DNA of 64,000 bases from Hyperoodon ampullatus. Taxonomy: Eukaryota; Chordata; Mammalia; Artiodactyla; Ziphiidae. The stretch spans positions 59,647,582-59,711,581 of the forward strand of contig OX457068.1 in NCBI GenBank assembly GCA_949752795.1, in the 5' to 3' direction. The notes below the pieces were generated by a model, which was given only the letters and a program-made list of their open reading frames with translations, did no database searches and had not been told where the DNA came from. The translations under genes were made by a program, and so were the position numbers. Positions 22,877-35,048 of this stretch are shown one piece after another; position 1 is the stretch's first letter, and each line of letters opens with the position of its first letter.

Positions 22877-25111
22877 AATATTAGATTTATTATGAACTAA
22901 AGTTGGCTTTATTATAGGCACCTTTATCTCTTTTCTGATTTTTTTCTCAAGGGAAATGATTCTTTTCTCTGAATTAGAACATTGGTTTATTTATCTACAC
23001 TATTTTTATGGAAATTTTTAGAATTATGTCTGTGCATCACTAATAAAATCAATCGAATAAGAATACCAATTTTGCTGATAACATTACAGTATGTCTCTGT
23101 TTCCCTGTGACAAGGTGATGGGCAAGATGAACTTAACTCTGCCCATACTTTTAAATATAACTGTTATTAGGGAGTTTTTACTTTAATGTTTGTAGATTTT
23201 ACTTTCAAAGTCAATAATAACGAATTCCATTAGTAATTTATAAATGTCATTTTCACTCTAGGTTGATTCTGGATTAAATCCACCACAGTTCTATAACTGT
23301 CATGCCAAAGATGAACCCTTAGGAAATGTCCATCCCCAAAGCTGTAAGCTATTTTCAATATAAAATTTTAACTTGCTGCTTCTCACTATTCTTTTTGTTA
23401 GCTAGTAGTCATACTGCTTTCCAAACAAGCAATTAGGAGTATTGTAGGAAAATGGACCAAATATTAACAGATATTACTGTGTTAAAATTTTATTTTCACT
23501 TTAAAATGTAGACAAGCTGGAAAAACTTAAAAGGACATTTCTGTTTTGAATCAACTTCCATCTGTCTCCATGAACTCAAGCTACATCCAACGTATTTGAG
23601 ACCACTGGGAGAGGAGTTCAATTTAAATTAGAAACAATTTTAATTTGAAAACCACCTGATGGAAAAAAAAACTTCTATAAATACACACTGAGACACAGAT
23701 ACACACATATAAGCTAATTTATTGGAATTAAATGGTTATTGATTAACATAATAGAGTTGGGGGTTGATCTGGTCTACTGAAATGGTTAAAACCAGTGTCT
23801 TTCAAAGGATTTCAAACTAACTTAGGTTACTTTTTCCTTTTTATTAATTTATTTTTTACCTTTTACTTATATACTTAAACTTAAAAAACAGACTCATAGA
23901 TTTTTATTCAGGTATATAAATGGATGGGATTATTAGTATTATAAATGGATGAGATTAGCATTTAGATTGTGGCAGATCCCTGGAAGCAGAATTATTAAGT
24001 CAACATTGTTAAAATGCCTATTTTCCTTGAAAATGGATTTCTTCACAATGGAGGTTTATCTCATGTCCAAAGAATTGAAGCAGGTCTCTATAATTGCTTA
24101 TTACACAGTTTGAAGTAATAAAATATTTGTGTGGATTCATGTCTTCTCCTCTAAAAGTAAACATATGTCCCTCATTAATAATCTACCAGTATCAAAGTCA
24201 TGCTGCTACATAAATAAAAGAAAATACATAAAATTAAAATTCCAAAGCAGTTGTTCATTAAGACTTACTGCACAAAGTCTCTAAAATTACCAGTTCATAT
24301 GCCTAGCTCAGGGAAAATTCAATTTCCGAATCAGAGAACCAAAGGTCTTGGTGTTTAATAGAAACAAAATAATCACCTGGTAATAAAGAGAGGGTCATCA
24401 AATTAGATGTTGCCTGTGAAGGATTTTGACATTATTACAACCACTATTAGTATCACCATCATCACCATTGTCATCATTACTAATATTTTCCAGACATTGT
24501 TTTGACACTCAGGAAGATTATCACCCTCATTCAAGAGAACAAAACCCTAAAATTTGATGTCTAATTGAACACTGAAATCTCATCCAAATTCTGGTTGAAA
24601 AAATAAATATCAAGCACAAGAATGTAGTGTTACCAGATTCAATTGAGAAGAACCTGAATAAGTAGAGCTTTGTTCAGTTGTCACATTTTGACATATAGTG
24701 TACATCATTCCACTTACTGTTTATTAATTTATAGGTGATTTGTCTTCCTAATTCATTTTTCCTAGAAGACAGATGTAATGTCTTAAGCATAAATAATCAG
24801 ATTAAATTCTCATATAGCCATGCTTTCTAACTATCGTAAAAATATTCCTAGTCATAGCCAGAAGTGTAAAGGAGCCCCATGAAACCAAAGTATAAGCTTG
24901 GTACATCATCCTGGAGCATTACTTTTAAAATGCTAAGTAATATCAACTATTATTTTGATATTGTATTATGGGTTAAAATGCTAAGTTTATATGAACTCTA
25001 ATGATAAGAAAGAAATTAAATCATCATTCTTATGGATTATTTGAAAAACATAGAAGAAAATTAATTATGTTGGTGACTGTTGAGTGTAGATAAGAGTCAA
25101 ATTTTCTGAAT
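22877..25111. other. AT-rich spacer between two opposed L1s
   Basis: About 2.2 kb without a credible frame or recent repeat. It separates the 3' ends of the two large L1s that face each other. Confidence 0.6.
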
Positions 25112-25318
25112 TTATGTCTTCTCTGTGCCACTTGCTTTTGCTGTGATCTTAGTTAAATTAGTCTTTCCAACTTCTAGGTTCCTCATCCCCAAAAGGGGAT
25201 TATATTAAGACCTAACTCATGGAGTTATTGTGACTATTACATTGTTTAACTCATGCAAGATGTTTATTATAGAATCTGGACAATACTAAGTACACATTCT
25301 TAGGCATTGTGGGTAATA
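25112..25318 (+). mobile_element. MIR SINE, diverged
   Basis: The order of phrases follows MIR: CTGTGATCTTAGTTAAATTA (for CTGTGACCTTGGGCAAGT), TTCCTCATCCCCAAAAGGGG, CCTAACTCATGGAGTTATTG, then a stretch like the MIR end before 25318. An ancient mammal-wide repeat. Confidence 0.75.
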
Positions 25319-25668
25319 TATAGATCACATAATCCATTTATTTTATTTTTTATTTTTTTTGCTTTATAACAAATTTAATCAGTTATACATATACATATGT
25401 TCCCATATCCCCTCCCTGTTGCGTCTCCCTCCCACCCTCCCTATGCCACCCCTCCAGGCGGTCACAAAGCACTGAGCTGATCTCTCTGTGCTATGCGGCT
25501 GCTTCCCTCTAGCTATCTACCTTACGTTTGGTAGTGTATATATGTCCATGCCACTCTTTCACTTTGACACAGCTTACCCTTCCACTGCCCATATCCTCAA
25601 GTCCATTCTCTAGTAGGTCTGTGTCTTTATTCCAGTCTTACACCTATGTTCTTAATGACATTTTTTTC

Positions 25669-28600
25669 TTAAATTCCATATATATGTGTCAGCATACAGT
25701 ATTTGTCTTTCTCTTTCTGACTTACTTCACTCTGTATGACAGAATCTATGTCCATCCACCTCATTACAAAGAGATCAATTTCGTTTCTTTTTATGGCTGA
25801 GTAATATTGCATTGTATATATGTGCCACATCTTCTTTATCCATTCATCCAATGATGGACACTTAGGTTGTTTCCATCTCCGGGCTATAGTAAATAGGGTT
25901 GCTATGAACATTTTGGTACATGACCCTTTTTGAATTATGGTTTTCTCAGGGTATATGCCCAGTAGTGGGATTGCTGGGTCATATGGTAGTTCTATTTGTA
26001 GTTTTTTAAGGAACCTCCATACCGTTCTCCATAGTGGCTGTACCAATTCACATACCCACCAGCAGTGCAAGAGTGTTCCCTTTTTTCCACACCCTCTCCA
26101 GCATTTATTGTTTCTAGATTTTTTGATGATGGCCATTCTGACTGGTGTGAGATGATATCTCATTGTAGTTTTGATTTGCATTTCTCTAATGAGTAAAGAT
26201 GTTGAGCATCCTTTCATGTGTTTGTTGGCAGTCTGAATATCTTCTGTGGAGAAATGTCTATTTAGGTGTTCTGCCCATTTTTGGATTGGGTTCTTTGTTT
26301 TTTTGTTATTGAGCTGCATGAGATGCTTATAAATTTTGGAGATTAATCCTTTGTCAGTTTCTTCATTTGCAAATATTTTCTCCCATTCTGAGGGTTGTCT
26401 TTTGGACTTGTTCATGGTTTCCTTTGCTGTGCAAAAGCTTTTAAGTTTCATTAGGTCCCATGTGTTTATTTTTGTCTTTATTTGCATTTCTCTAGGAGGT
26501 GGGTCCAAAAGGATCTTGCTATGATTTATGTCATAGAGGGTTCTGCCTATGATTTCCTCTAAGAATTTGATAGTGTCTGGCCTTACATTTAGGTCTTTAA
26601 TCCATTTTGAGCTTATTTTTGTGTATGGTGTTAGGGAGTGATCTAATATCATACTTTTAAATTTCCCTGTCCACTTTTCTCAGCACCACTTACTGAAGAG
26701 ACTGTCCTTTCTCCACTGTACATTCCTGCCTCCTTTGTCAAAGATAAGGTGACCATATGTGTGTGGGTTTATCTCTGGGCTTTCTATCCTGTTCCATTGA
26801 TCTATTATTCTGTTTTTGTGCCAGTACCATACTGTCTTGATTACTGTAGCTTTGTAGTATAGTCTGAAGTCAGGGAGCCTGATTCCTCCAGCTCCATATT
26901 GCGTTCTCAAGATTGCTTTTGCTATTCGGGGTCTTTTGTGTTTCCATACAAATTGTGAAATTTTTTGTTCTAGTTCTGTGAAAAATGCCAGTGGTAGTTT
27001 GATAGGGAATGCATTGAATCTGTAGATTGCTTTGGGTAGTAGAGTCATTTTCACAATGTTGATTCTTCCAATCCAAGAACATGGTACATCTCTCCATCTA
27101 TTTGTATCATCTTTAATTTCTTTCATCAGTGTCTTATAATTTTCTGCATACAGGTTTTTGTCTCCTAAGGTAGGTTTACTCCTAGATATTTTATTCTTTT
27201 TGTTGCAATGGTAAATGGGAGTGTTTCCTTGATTTCACTTTCAGATTTTTCATCATTAGTATATAGGGATGCCAGAGATTTCTGTGCATTAATTTTGTAT
27301 CCTGCAAGTTTACCAAATTCATTGATTAGCTCTAGTAGTTTTCTGGTAGCATCTTTAGGATTCTCTATGTATAGTATCATGTCATCTGCACACAGTGACA
27401 GCTTTACTTCTTCTTTTCCGATTTGGATTCCTTTTATTTCCTTTTCTTCTCTGATTGCTGTGGCTAAAGCTTCCAAAACTAGGTTGAATAAGAGTGGTGA
27501 GAGTGGGCAATCTTGTATTGTTCCTGATCTTAGTGGAAATGGTTTCAGTTTTTCACCATTGAGAATGATGCTGGCTGTGGGTTTGTCATATATGGCCTTT
27601 ATTATGTTGAGGAAAGTTCCCTCTATGCCTACATTCTGCAGGGTTTTTATCATAAATGGGTGTTGAATTTTGTTGAAAGCTTTCTCTGCATCTATTGAGA
27701 TTATCATATGGTTTTTCTCCTTCAATTTGTTAACATGGTGTATCACGTTGATTGATTTGCATATATTGAAGAATCCTTGCATTCCTGGAATAAACCCCAC
27801 TTCATCATGGTGTATGATCCTTTTAATGTGCTGTTGGATTCTGTTTGCTAGTATTTTGTTGAGGATATTTGTATCTATGTTCATCAGTGATATTGGCCTG
27901 TAGTTTTCTTTCTTGGTTACATCTTTGTCTGGTTTTGGTATCAGCGTGATGGTGGCCTCGTAGAATGAGTTTGGGAGTGCTCCTCCCTCTGCTATATTTT
28001 GGAAGAGTTTGAGAAGGATAGGTGTTATCTCTTCTCTAAATGTTTGATAGAATTCGCCTGTGAAGCCATCTGGTCCTGGGGTTTTGTTTGTTGGAAGATT
28101 TTTTATCACAGTTTCAATTTCAGTGCTTGTGATTGGTCTATTCATATTTTCTATTTCTTCCTGATTCAGTCTTGGCAGGTTGTGCATTTCTAAGAATTTG
28201 TCCATTTCTTCCAGGTTGTCCATTTTATTGGCATAGAGTTGCTTGTAGTAATTTCTCCTGATCTTTTGTATTTCTGCAGTGTCAGTTGTTACTTCTCCTT
28301 TTTCATTTCTAATTCTATTGATTTGAGTCTCCTCCCATTTTTTCTTGATGAGTCTGGCTAATGGTTTATCAATATTGTTTATTTTCTCAAAGAACCAGCT
28401 TTTAGTTTTATTGATCTTTGCTATCGTTTCCTTCATTTCTTTTTCATTTATTTCTGATCTGATCTTCATGATTTCTTTCCTTCTGCTAACTTTGGGATGT
28501 TTTTGTTCTTCTTTCTCTAATTGCTTTAGGTGCAAGGTTAGGTTGTTTATTCGAGTTGTTTCCTGTTTCTTAAGGTAGGATTGTATTGCTATAAACTTCC

Positions 28601-29486
28601 CCCTTAAACTGCTTTTTCTGCATCCCATAGGTTTTGGGTCATCATGTCTCCATTGTCATTTGTTTCTAGGTATTTTTTAATTTCCTTTTTGATTTCTTCA
28701 GTGATCACTTCGTTATTAAGTAGTGTATTGTTTAGCCTCCATGTGTTTGTATTTTTTACAGCTCTTTTCCTGTAATTGATATGTAGTCTCATAGCATTGT
28801 GGTCGGAAAAGATACTTGATACAATTTCAATTTTCTTAAATTTGCCAAGGCTTGATTTGTGACCCAAGATATGATCTATCCTGCAGAATTTTCCATGAGC
28901 ACTTGAGAAAAATGTGTATTCTGTTGTTTTTGGATGGAATGTCCTTTAAATATCAATTAAGTCCATCTTGTTTAATGTATTAAATTAAACCTTGTGTTTT
29001 CTTATTTATTTTCATTTTGGATGATCTGTCTGTTGGTGAAAGTGGGGTGTTAAAGTCCCCTACTCTGATTGTGTTACTGTTGATTTCTCCTTTTATGGCT
29101 GTTAGTATTTGCCTTTTGTATTGAGGTGCTCCTATGTTGGATGCATAAATATTTACAATTGTTATCTCTTCTTCATGGATCGATCCCTTGATCATTGTGT
29201 AGTGTCCTTCTGTGTCTCTTCTAGTAGTCTTTATTTTAAAGTCTATTTTGTCTGATATGAGCATTGCTACTCCAGCTTTCTTTTGATTTCCATTTGCATG
29301 GAATATCTTTTTCCATCCCCTTACTTTCAGGCTGTATGTGTCTCTAGGTCTGAAGTGGGTCTCTTGTAGACAGCATATATATGTGTCTTGTTTTTGTATC
29401 CATTCAGCCAATCTGTGTCTTTTGGTGGGAAGATTTAGTCCATTTACATTTAAGGTAATTATTGATATGTATGTTCCTATTCCCAT
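25669..29486 (-). pseudogene. ORF2: L1 ORF2, several stops and frameshifts
   Basis: Pieces in order: endonuclease 28980-29486 (LNVNG, QETH, VGDFN present; IYAPN is changed to IYASN), then 28604-28867 with SDHN, then 27165-28628 (487 aa, most of the reverse transcriptase; its catalytic FADD reads CADD), then 26680-27126, then 25669-26652 with the cysteine motif (CWRGC, HCWWVC). Stops seen include TAG at 27165-27167 (AAG in the copy at 15554-22863) and TGA near 26680 (TGG there). The CADD change alone would be expected to harm activity. The + strand frames opposite (for example 27208-27666) are shadows. Confidence 0.92.
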
Positions 29487-29544
29487 TTTCTTAATTGTTT
29501 TGGGTTCATTATTGTAGGTCTTTACCTTCTGTTGTGTTTCTTGC

Positions 29545-30543
29545 CTAGAGAAGTTCCTTTAGCATTTGTTGTAAAGCTGGTTTGGTGGTGCTGAACTCTC
29601 TCAGCTTTTGCTTGTCTGTAAAGGTTTTAATTTCTCCATCACATCTGAATGCGATCCTTGCTGGGTACAGTAATCTTGGTTGCAGTTTTTTCTCCTTCAT
29701 CACTTTAATTATGTCCTGCCACTCCCTTCTGGCTTGTAGAGTTTCTGCTGAGAGATCAGCTGTTAACCTTATAGGGATTCCCTTGTGTGCTATTTGTTGT
29801 TTTTTCCTTGCTGCTTTTAATGTGATTTGTTTGTGTTTAATTTTTGACAGTTTGATTAATATGTGTCTTGGTGTATTTCTCCTTGGATTTATCTTGTATG
29901 GGACTCTCTGTTCCTCCTGGACTTGATTAACTATTTCCTTTCCCATATTTGGGAAGTTTTCAACTATAATCTCTTCAAATATTTTCTCAGTCCCTTTATT
30001 TTTCTCTTCTTCTTCTGGAACCCCTATCATTCGAATGTTGGTGCATTTAATGTTGTCCCAGAGGTCTCTGAGACTGTCCTCTGTTCTTTTCATTCTTTTT
30101 TCTTTATTTTGCTCTGCAGCAGTTATTTCCACTAGTTTATCTTCCACCTCACTTATCCATTCTTCTCCCTCAGTTATTCTGCTATTGATCCCATCTAGAG
30201 TATTTTTCATTTCATTTATTGTGTTTTTAATTGATGCTTGATTCATCTTTAGTTCTTCTAGGTCCCTGTTAACTGTTTCTTGCATTTTGTCTATTCTATT
30301 TCCAAGATTTTGGATCCTGGAAATAGAATCTTGGATCAGCTTTATTATCATTATTCTGAATTCTTTTTCAGGTAGACTGCCTATTACCTCTTCATTTGTT
30401 AGGTCTGGTGTGTTTTTATCTTGCTCCTTCTACTGCTGTGTGTTTTTCTGTCTTCTCATTTTGCTTATGTTACTCTGTTTGGGGTCTCCTTTTTGCAGGC
30501 TGCAGGTTCGTAGTTCCCATTGTTTTTGGTGTCTGTCCCCAGT
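29545..30543 (-). pseudogene. ORF1: L1 ORF1, start lost and one stop
   Basis: The codon matching the ATG of the intact copy reads ACT here (30541-30543 on the + strand AGT), and a TAG lies in frame at 30432-30430, where the sister has GTG. From the downstream methionine 268 codons stay open (30351-29545), covering the coiled coil, RRM-like domain and C-terminal domain with RLTADLSAETLQARREW. It would lack the basic N-terminus if translated. Confidence 0.9.
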
Positions 30544-31864
30544 GGCTAAGGTTGGTTTAGTGGGTTGTGTAGGCCTCCTGGTGGAGGGGACTAGTGCCTG
30601 TGTTCTGGTGGATGAGGCTGGATCTTGTCTTTCTGGTGGGCAGGTCCATGTCTGGTGGTGTGTTTTGTGGTGTCTGTGTACTTTTTATGATTTTAGGCAA
30701 CCTCTCTGCTAATGGTTGGTGTTGTGTTCCTGTCTTGTTAGTTGTTTGGCATAGGGTGTCCAGCACTGTAGCTTGCTGGTCGTTGAGTGAAACTGGGTGC
30801 TGGTATTGAGATGGAGATCTTTGGAAGATTTTCGCCGTTTGATATTAGGTGGAGCTGGGAGGTCTCTTGTGGACCAGTGTCCTGAAGTTGGCTCTCCCAC
30901 CTCAGAGGCACAGTACTGACACCTGGCTCCTCAATTTGTGATGATTTGTTGTCTATTCATGTATTCCACAGATGCAGTGTAAATCAAGTTGATTGTGGAG
31001 CTTTAATCTGCTGCTTCTGAGGCTGCTGGGAGAGATTTTGCTTTCTCTTCTTTGTTCTCACAGCTCCCGGCTCTCAGCTTTCGATTTGGTCCTGCTTCTG
31101 CATGTAGGTCACCGGAGGGCATCTGTTCTTCCCTCAGACAGGACAGGGTTAAAGGAGCAGCTGCTTCGGGGACTCTGGCTCACTCAGGCCAGGGGGGGAG
31201 GGAGGGGTACGGAGTGCGGGGTGAGCCTGCAGCGCCAGAGGCTGGCATGATGCTGCACCAGCCCGAGGCGTGCTGTGCGTTCTCCCAGGGAAGCTGTCCC
31301 TGGATCCCAGGACCCCGGCAGTGACGGGCTGCACAGGCTCCCGGAAGGACGGCGTGGACAGTGATCTGCGCTCGAACACAGGCTTCTTGGCGGTGGTATC
31401 AGCAGCCCCAGCATCCCACGTCCGCCTCTGTGCTCCACGCTTTCAGCCGCGACTCGCGCTTGTCTGTGGAGCTCCTTTAAGCAGTGCTCTTAATCCCCTC
31501 TCCTTTCGCACCAGGAAACCAAGAGGGAAGAAAAAGTCTCTTGCCTCTTCGGCAGCTCCAGAGTTTTCCCGGACTACCTCCCAGCTAGCTGTGGTGCATT
31601 AGCCCCCTTCAGGCTGAGTTCTCGCCGCCAGCCTCAGTCCTCTCCCTGCGCTCTGATCGATGCCCGAGCCTCAGCTTCCAGTTCTGCCTGCCCCAGCAGG
31701 CGAGCAGACAAGCCTCTTGGGCTGTTGAGTGCTGTTCGGCACCGATCCTCTGTGCAGGAATCTCTCTGCTTTGCCCTACCCAGGTACGTGGGGAGTTTCT
31801 TGCCTTTTCGGAGGTCTGGGGTCTTCTGCCAGCATTCAGTAGGTGTTCTGTAGGAGTTGTTCCC
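30544..31864 (-). promoter_or_regulatory. L1 5' UTR, shortened
   Basis: The CpG-rich part (31070-31760) matches that of the sister copy at 15780-16330. The junction at 30927/30926 joins the start of the first tandem-repeat unit to the last 70 bp or so of the SINE-like module. The YY1 motif is lost by 5' truncation. Confidence 0.85.
30900..30960 (-). other. Splice-like exon junction in L1 5' UTR
   Basis: Read on the - strand, CACAAATTGAGGAG is followed at once by CCAGGTGTCAGTACTG. In the sister L1 these two parts are separated by 770 bp (16465-17234) that begin GT and end AG. Confidence 0.75.
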
Positions 31865-32183
31865 GTTTTCTTAAAGAGGAGAGAACTTCATAAACCACAT
31901 TATGTGGAGAAACACAATGTCATACACAAAAAAGTGAAGTGCCAGAGAAGCCAAGTAAATGTCTATATTATAAGAAGTCATCTTCTCCTCTCCTCGAGCT
32001 AAAATTCCAGAATAAGGTTCAATTCATTCCCCCACCAGTCACTGGGAATTCACTGGTAAGGAAGTAAACAAGAACTTTGCTCTTCCTTCTAGAGGGAGAA
32101 GACAGAAAAATACACATAAATATCAATGACTAAATAAGCACTACCAGATTCTGATATTCCCCTTTTTGATCATAAAAAACAGA
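31865..32183. other. Unassigned spacer
   Basis: No gene or recognised repeat. Confidence 0.6.
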
Positions 32184-32190
32184 GTAATTA

Positions 32191-32558
32191 ACCAGGGCTT
32201 CCCTAGTGGTGCAGTGATTAAGAATCTGCCTGCCAATGCAGGGGGCATGGGTTCGAGCCCTTGTCCGGGAAGATCCCACATAGCACAGAGCAATTAAGCC
32301 CGTACACCACAACTACTTAGCCTGCTCTAGAGCCTGTGAGCCACAACTACTGAGCTTGCATACCACAACTACTGAAGCCTGCATGCTTAGAGCCTCTGCT
32401 CTGCAACAAGACAAGCCACTGCAATGAGAAGCCCATGCACCACAAGGAAGACTTATCCTCACTTGCCGCAACTAGAGAAAGCCTGCATGCAGCAACAAAG
32501 ACCCAATGCAGCCAAAAATAGATAAATAAATCGATGTATTAAAAAAAACACACACAAT
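32191..32558 (+). mobile_element. CHR-type SINE, long form
   Basis: It starts near GGGCTTCCCTAGTGGTGCAG and includes the box-B-like GGTTCGAGCCC. The later part has the 'CCACAACTACTGA' units as in the copy at 14138. An A-rich tail ends at about 32550. A 7-bp repeat GTAATTA at 32184-32190 and 32559-32565 may be its target duplication. Confidence 0.93.
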
Positions 32559-32565
32559 GTAATTA

Positions 32566-33069
32566 CTCATACAACTGCACTAAAATATAATATTTTGAGT
32601 GTGCCTGTGAATATATCTTGAGAAATGAGTAGCTACACAAAGATTTAACTTAGTGATGTACATCCAAATGGGCTCACCTGAAGAACCTCTAGGATTACAA
32701 ATTTTCGAAAATGATTATGGATTTATCAAAGGACATAAGGAAGCCAACCAGAGTTAAAACATTTCAACTTGAGTTTATTAATTTACCAGGAAGGAAATAC
32801 ATACTAGTGAAGAAATAATTTATCAGGTAGTCCATCATGGACCACAAAAGTCACAATTACTTTAAATGTTAAAAAGTGGGAATTCATGGTGGTCATACAT
32901 ATTAGCACCCTGGATAGGATAGAATAAGTCCATAGATTTGCACACAGTTAGTTAAAAGTTAGGCCTAATAAAAGTCGGGTGTCCTGTAGTGAATCAAATC
33001 CATTGTCCTTTGTTAATCTCAGCTGCTTAGAAGCAGTTGTGATGAATAACAATATTCAATTTTTATATC
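32566..33069. other. Unassigned AT-rich spacer
   Basis: Nothing recognised. Confidence 0.6.
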
Positions 33070-33077
33070 TCCTAGGC

Positions 33078-33266
33078 TAGTGGTTATTAAATTGTGTTCC
33101 TGACCTGCACCATCAGCATGACCTGGCAACATATAGCAAGAAATGAAAATTCCCGGACCCCACCAAACACCTTCTTAACCAGAAACTCGGGGGTAGGACT
33201 CAGCAATCTGTGTTTACACAAGTTCTGTGGATGATTACAATGCAGGAAAATTTTTGAGAATCACTG
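33078..33266 (+). mobile_element. MER5A-type hAT DNA transposon, complete
   Basis: A 189-bp nonautonomous element with ends TAGTGGTTATTAAA and TTTTTGAGAATCACTG (degenerate inverted repeats) and the internal landmarks CAGAAACTCGGGGGTAGGAC-like and CAGCAATCTGTGTTTACACA. The 8-bp flanks TCCTAGGC (33070-33077) and TCTTAGGT (33267-33274) agree at six positions, as expected of an old hAT duplication. Confidence 0.88.
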
Positions 33267-33274
33267 TCTTAGGT

Positions 33275-34197
33275 AAATATTTCTGGAAGTGATTTTTTCC
33301 CTTTTATAGTCATTTTTGTTGTTGTTGTTAGATAACTCAAAATAGTACATTAAAGAAAAAATCTAGAGTTTCAGTTTGTCAATAGCCTTTAGTATCTGGG
33401 ACACATTCATTCAAATGATAGTTGGTTCCTTTTCTGATTCTGATTTTCAAAAATCGTTGTTTCTGCCTTAACCTTGTCCTACGGTTTTCATTCTGATGAC
33501 ACCCCAGCTAATTCTCAACTGTCAGGTATCAACTTTGTGTGGGAAATCTACCATATTTATTTTGAAAGTTTTGATCACTTTCTTCTGGACTAAATTATCC
33601 CATTTCCAACATTCTGCTTACATGCATTCCAATACAGGTGGATATAAATAAATCTAAATCTGAAATAAGAATATTTAAACAGAGTTTCTAATTTTCAGCA
33701 ACCTTGGAAATAACTGATTTAAAAGAGAAAGAAAGGCTGTTGAAAGAGGCTCATTGAATACTCAAACCAATAACCTTGAGACCAGTGAAATCTTGGTCAA
33801 CCTGGCTCATATTTTTGGGGATTTTGACTCTTCCCTCACCCTTTCACAGTTTTCATAAAGCTGTATTTTTTAAAAATGAAGAACATCTTTATAAATATCT
33901 CATTATGATTATCATATTCCTTGAATAAATTTCTAGAAGTATAATTTTAGAATTTCTTGATCTAACAATCTGACCGATTTTACCTCATTTATGTGTGGAA
34001 ATTATGCTGATGTATTCTTGCCAAAAATTACCTACCTAGCAAGCTATCCAGTGAAAACAGAACAGAAAAACTTATAGACCAAATTAAGATACTCAAATCA
34101 CACATGTTTATTACATCAATTTAAAACATACAACAAGAATCAAGGAAAATAAGATGTGGTAACTTAATAACTTTGGAGTAGAGTACATGTATTGTAT
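33275..34197. other. AT-rich spacer without genes
   Basis: No credible frame. A short part near 33925-33960 (AATAAATTTCTAGAAGTATA) resembles very old LINE sequence, too little to call. Confidence 0.55.
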
Positions 34198-34600
34198 AAA
34201 CACTATTCTGCTTATTATGGATGATTTATGCTTCCCACCACCCACAGCCCTGTGATTAATATGTTGAAATCCTAACACCCAACGTGGCTGGAACTGGTGT
34301 ATCTAAGGAATACTTATTTGACTTTATCTAAGGTCATAGAGGTGGTGTCCTGATCCAATAAGATTATTGTATTTATAAGAAGAAACATCAAAGAGCTTGG
34401 GTACCAAGGAAAGATCATGTGGGCACACAGCAAGAAGACAGCCATCTGAAAACCCGTGAGAAAGCCATCACAGGGAACCAAATCGGCTATCACCTTAGTA
34501 TTGGACTTCTAAGTCTCCAGAATTGTGAGAAATAAGTGTCTGCTGTTTAAGCCACTCAGTCGGTGGTATTCTGTTATAACAACCTGAGCAGACTAATCTA
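34198..34600 (+). mobile_element. MLT1-type LTR (ERVL-MaLR), solo
   Basis: A remnant of an ancient nonautonomous retroviral-like LTR. Landmarks in order: ATATGTTGAAATCCTAAC, ATCCAATAAGATTATTG, TTTATAAGAAGAAAC, AGAAGACAGCCATCTG, CTCCAGAATTGTGAGAAATA, GTTTAAGCCACTCAGT and the end GACTAATCTA. No internal coding part is attached on either side. Confidence 0.88.
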
Positions 34601-34864
34601 CTGTCTGAATCTTGTGTCATGAAATTGTCACAAACCTTTTCACTCTCAGCCTACCACACTAGTGGTGTGGTGACAAGAATCAGAGCTGATGTTTAACATA
34701 GGAGGCTCACAGTTGCAAGGTGATAAAAGTCAAGAAGTTATACTTATTTTATTGCAGAATAGAAGGACAGAAACACCTGCCACAGCTATAGCTCACAGAT
34801 TAATGTGCTTAGAAACTCTAGGTTTTATCTGCAGGAGGAAGAATTGCACCATCATAGATGTCAC

Positions 34865-35048
34865 AGGTATAGGTTTGCCAGGTAAAATACAGGTACCAAG
34901 TTAAATTTGAATTTTAGGAAAAAAATGACAAAATATATATTTTTACTATAAGTTTATCCCAAATATTGCATCATTGTTTATCTTTATCTTAAATTCAAAT
35001 CTAATAGGTTGTCCTATATGTATTTTTATTTGCTAAATCTACAACCTT
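34865..35048. mobile_element. Palindromic MITE-like DNA element
   Basis: Two arms of about 55-60 bp are reverse complements with substitutions: the left holds AAGTTAAATTTGAATTTTA (34898-34917 or so) and the right holds TCTTAAATTCAAATCTAATA (34987-35010 or so), with GGTTTGCCAGGTAAAATACA facing TTTTTATTTGCTAAATCTAC. This is the layout of a short nonautonomous DNA transposon. I recognise it as a common mammalian repeat but do not assign a name. Confidence 0.65.

Larger units (their letters stand above)
25342..31864 (-). mobile_element. Near-full-length L1 with splice-like 5' UTR junction
   Basis: On the - strand it has a 5' UTR (31864 to 30544), ORF1 (30543-29545), ORF2 (29486 to about 25669), and a 3' UTR whose tail ends near 25342. 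The first ~90 bp including the YY1 site are missing (it starts at the GAACAACTCC-like stretch). Within the 5' UTR, the three-unit repeat, pyrimidine tract and first part of the SINE-like module of the sister copy are absent, with one clean junction at 30927/30926. ORF1 and ORF2 are broken by point changes. No target duplication could be recognised. Confidence 0.92.

Noticed and set aside
27208..27666. Open frame of 152 codons on the + strand (and its twin at 20496-20954 on the - strand)
   Set aside because: Antisense shadow of L1 ORF2 reverse transcriptase. Both copies show it because the L1s are similar, not because it is a gene.
34198..34600. Endogenous retrovirus with coding region
   Set aside because: Only an MLT1-type LTR is present; no gag, pol or env similarity lies beside it.
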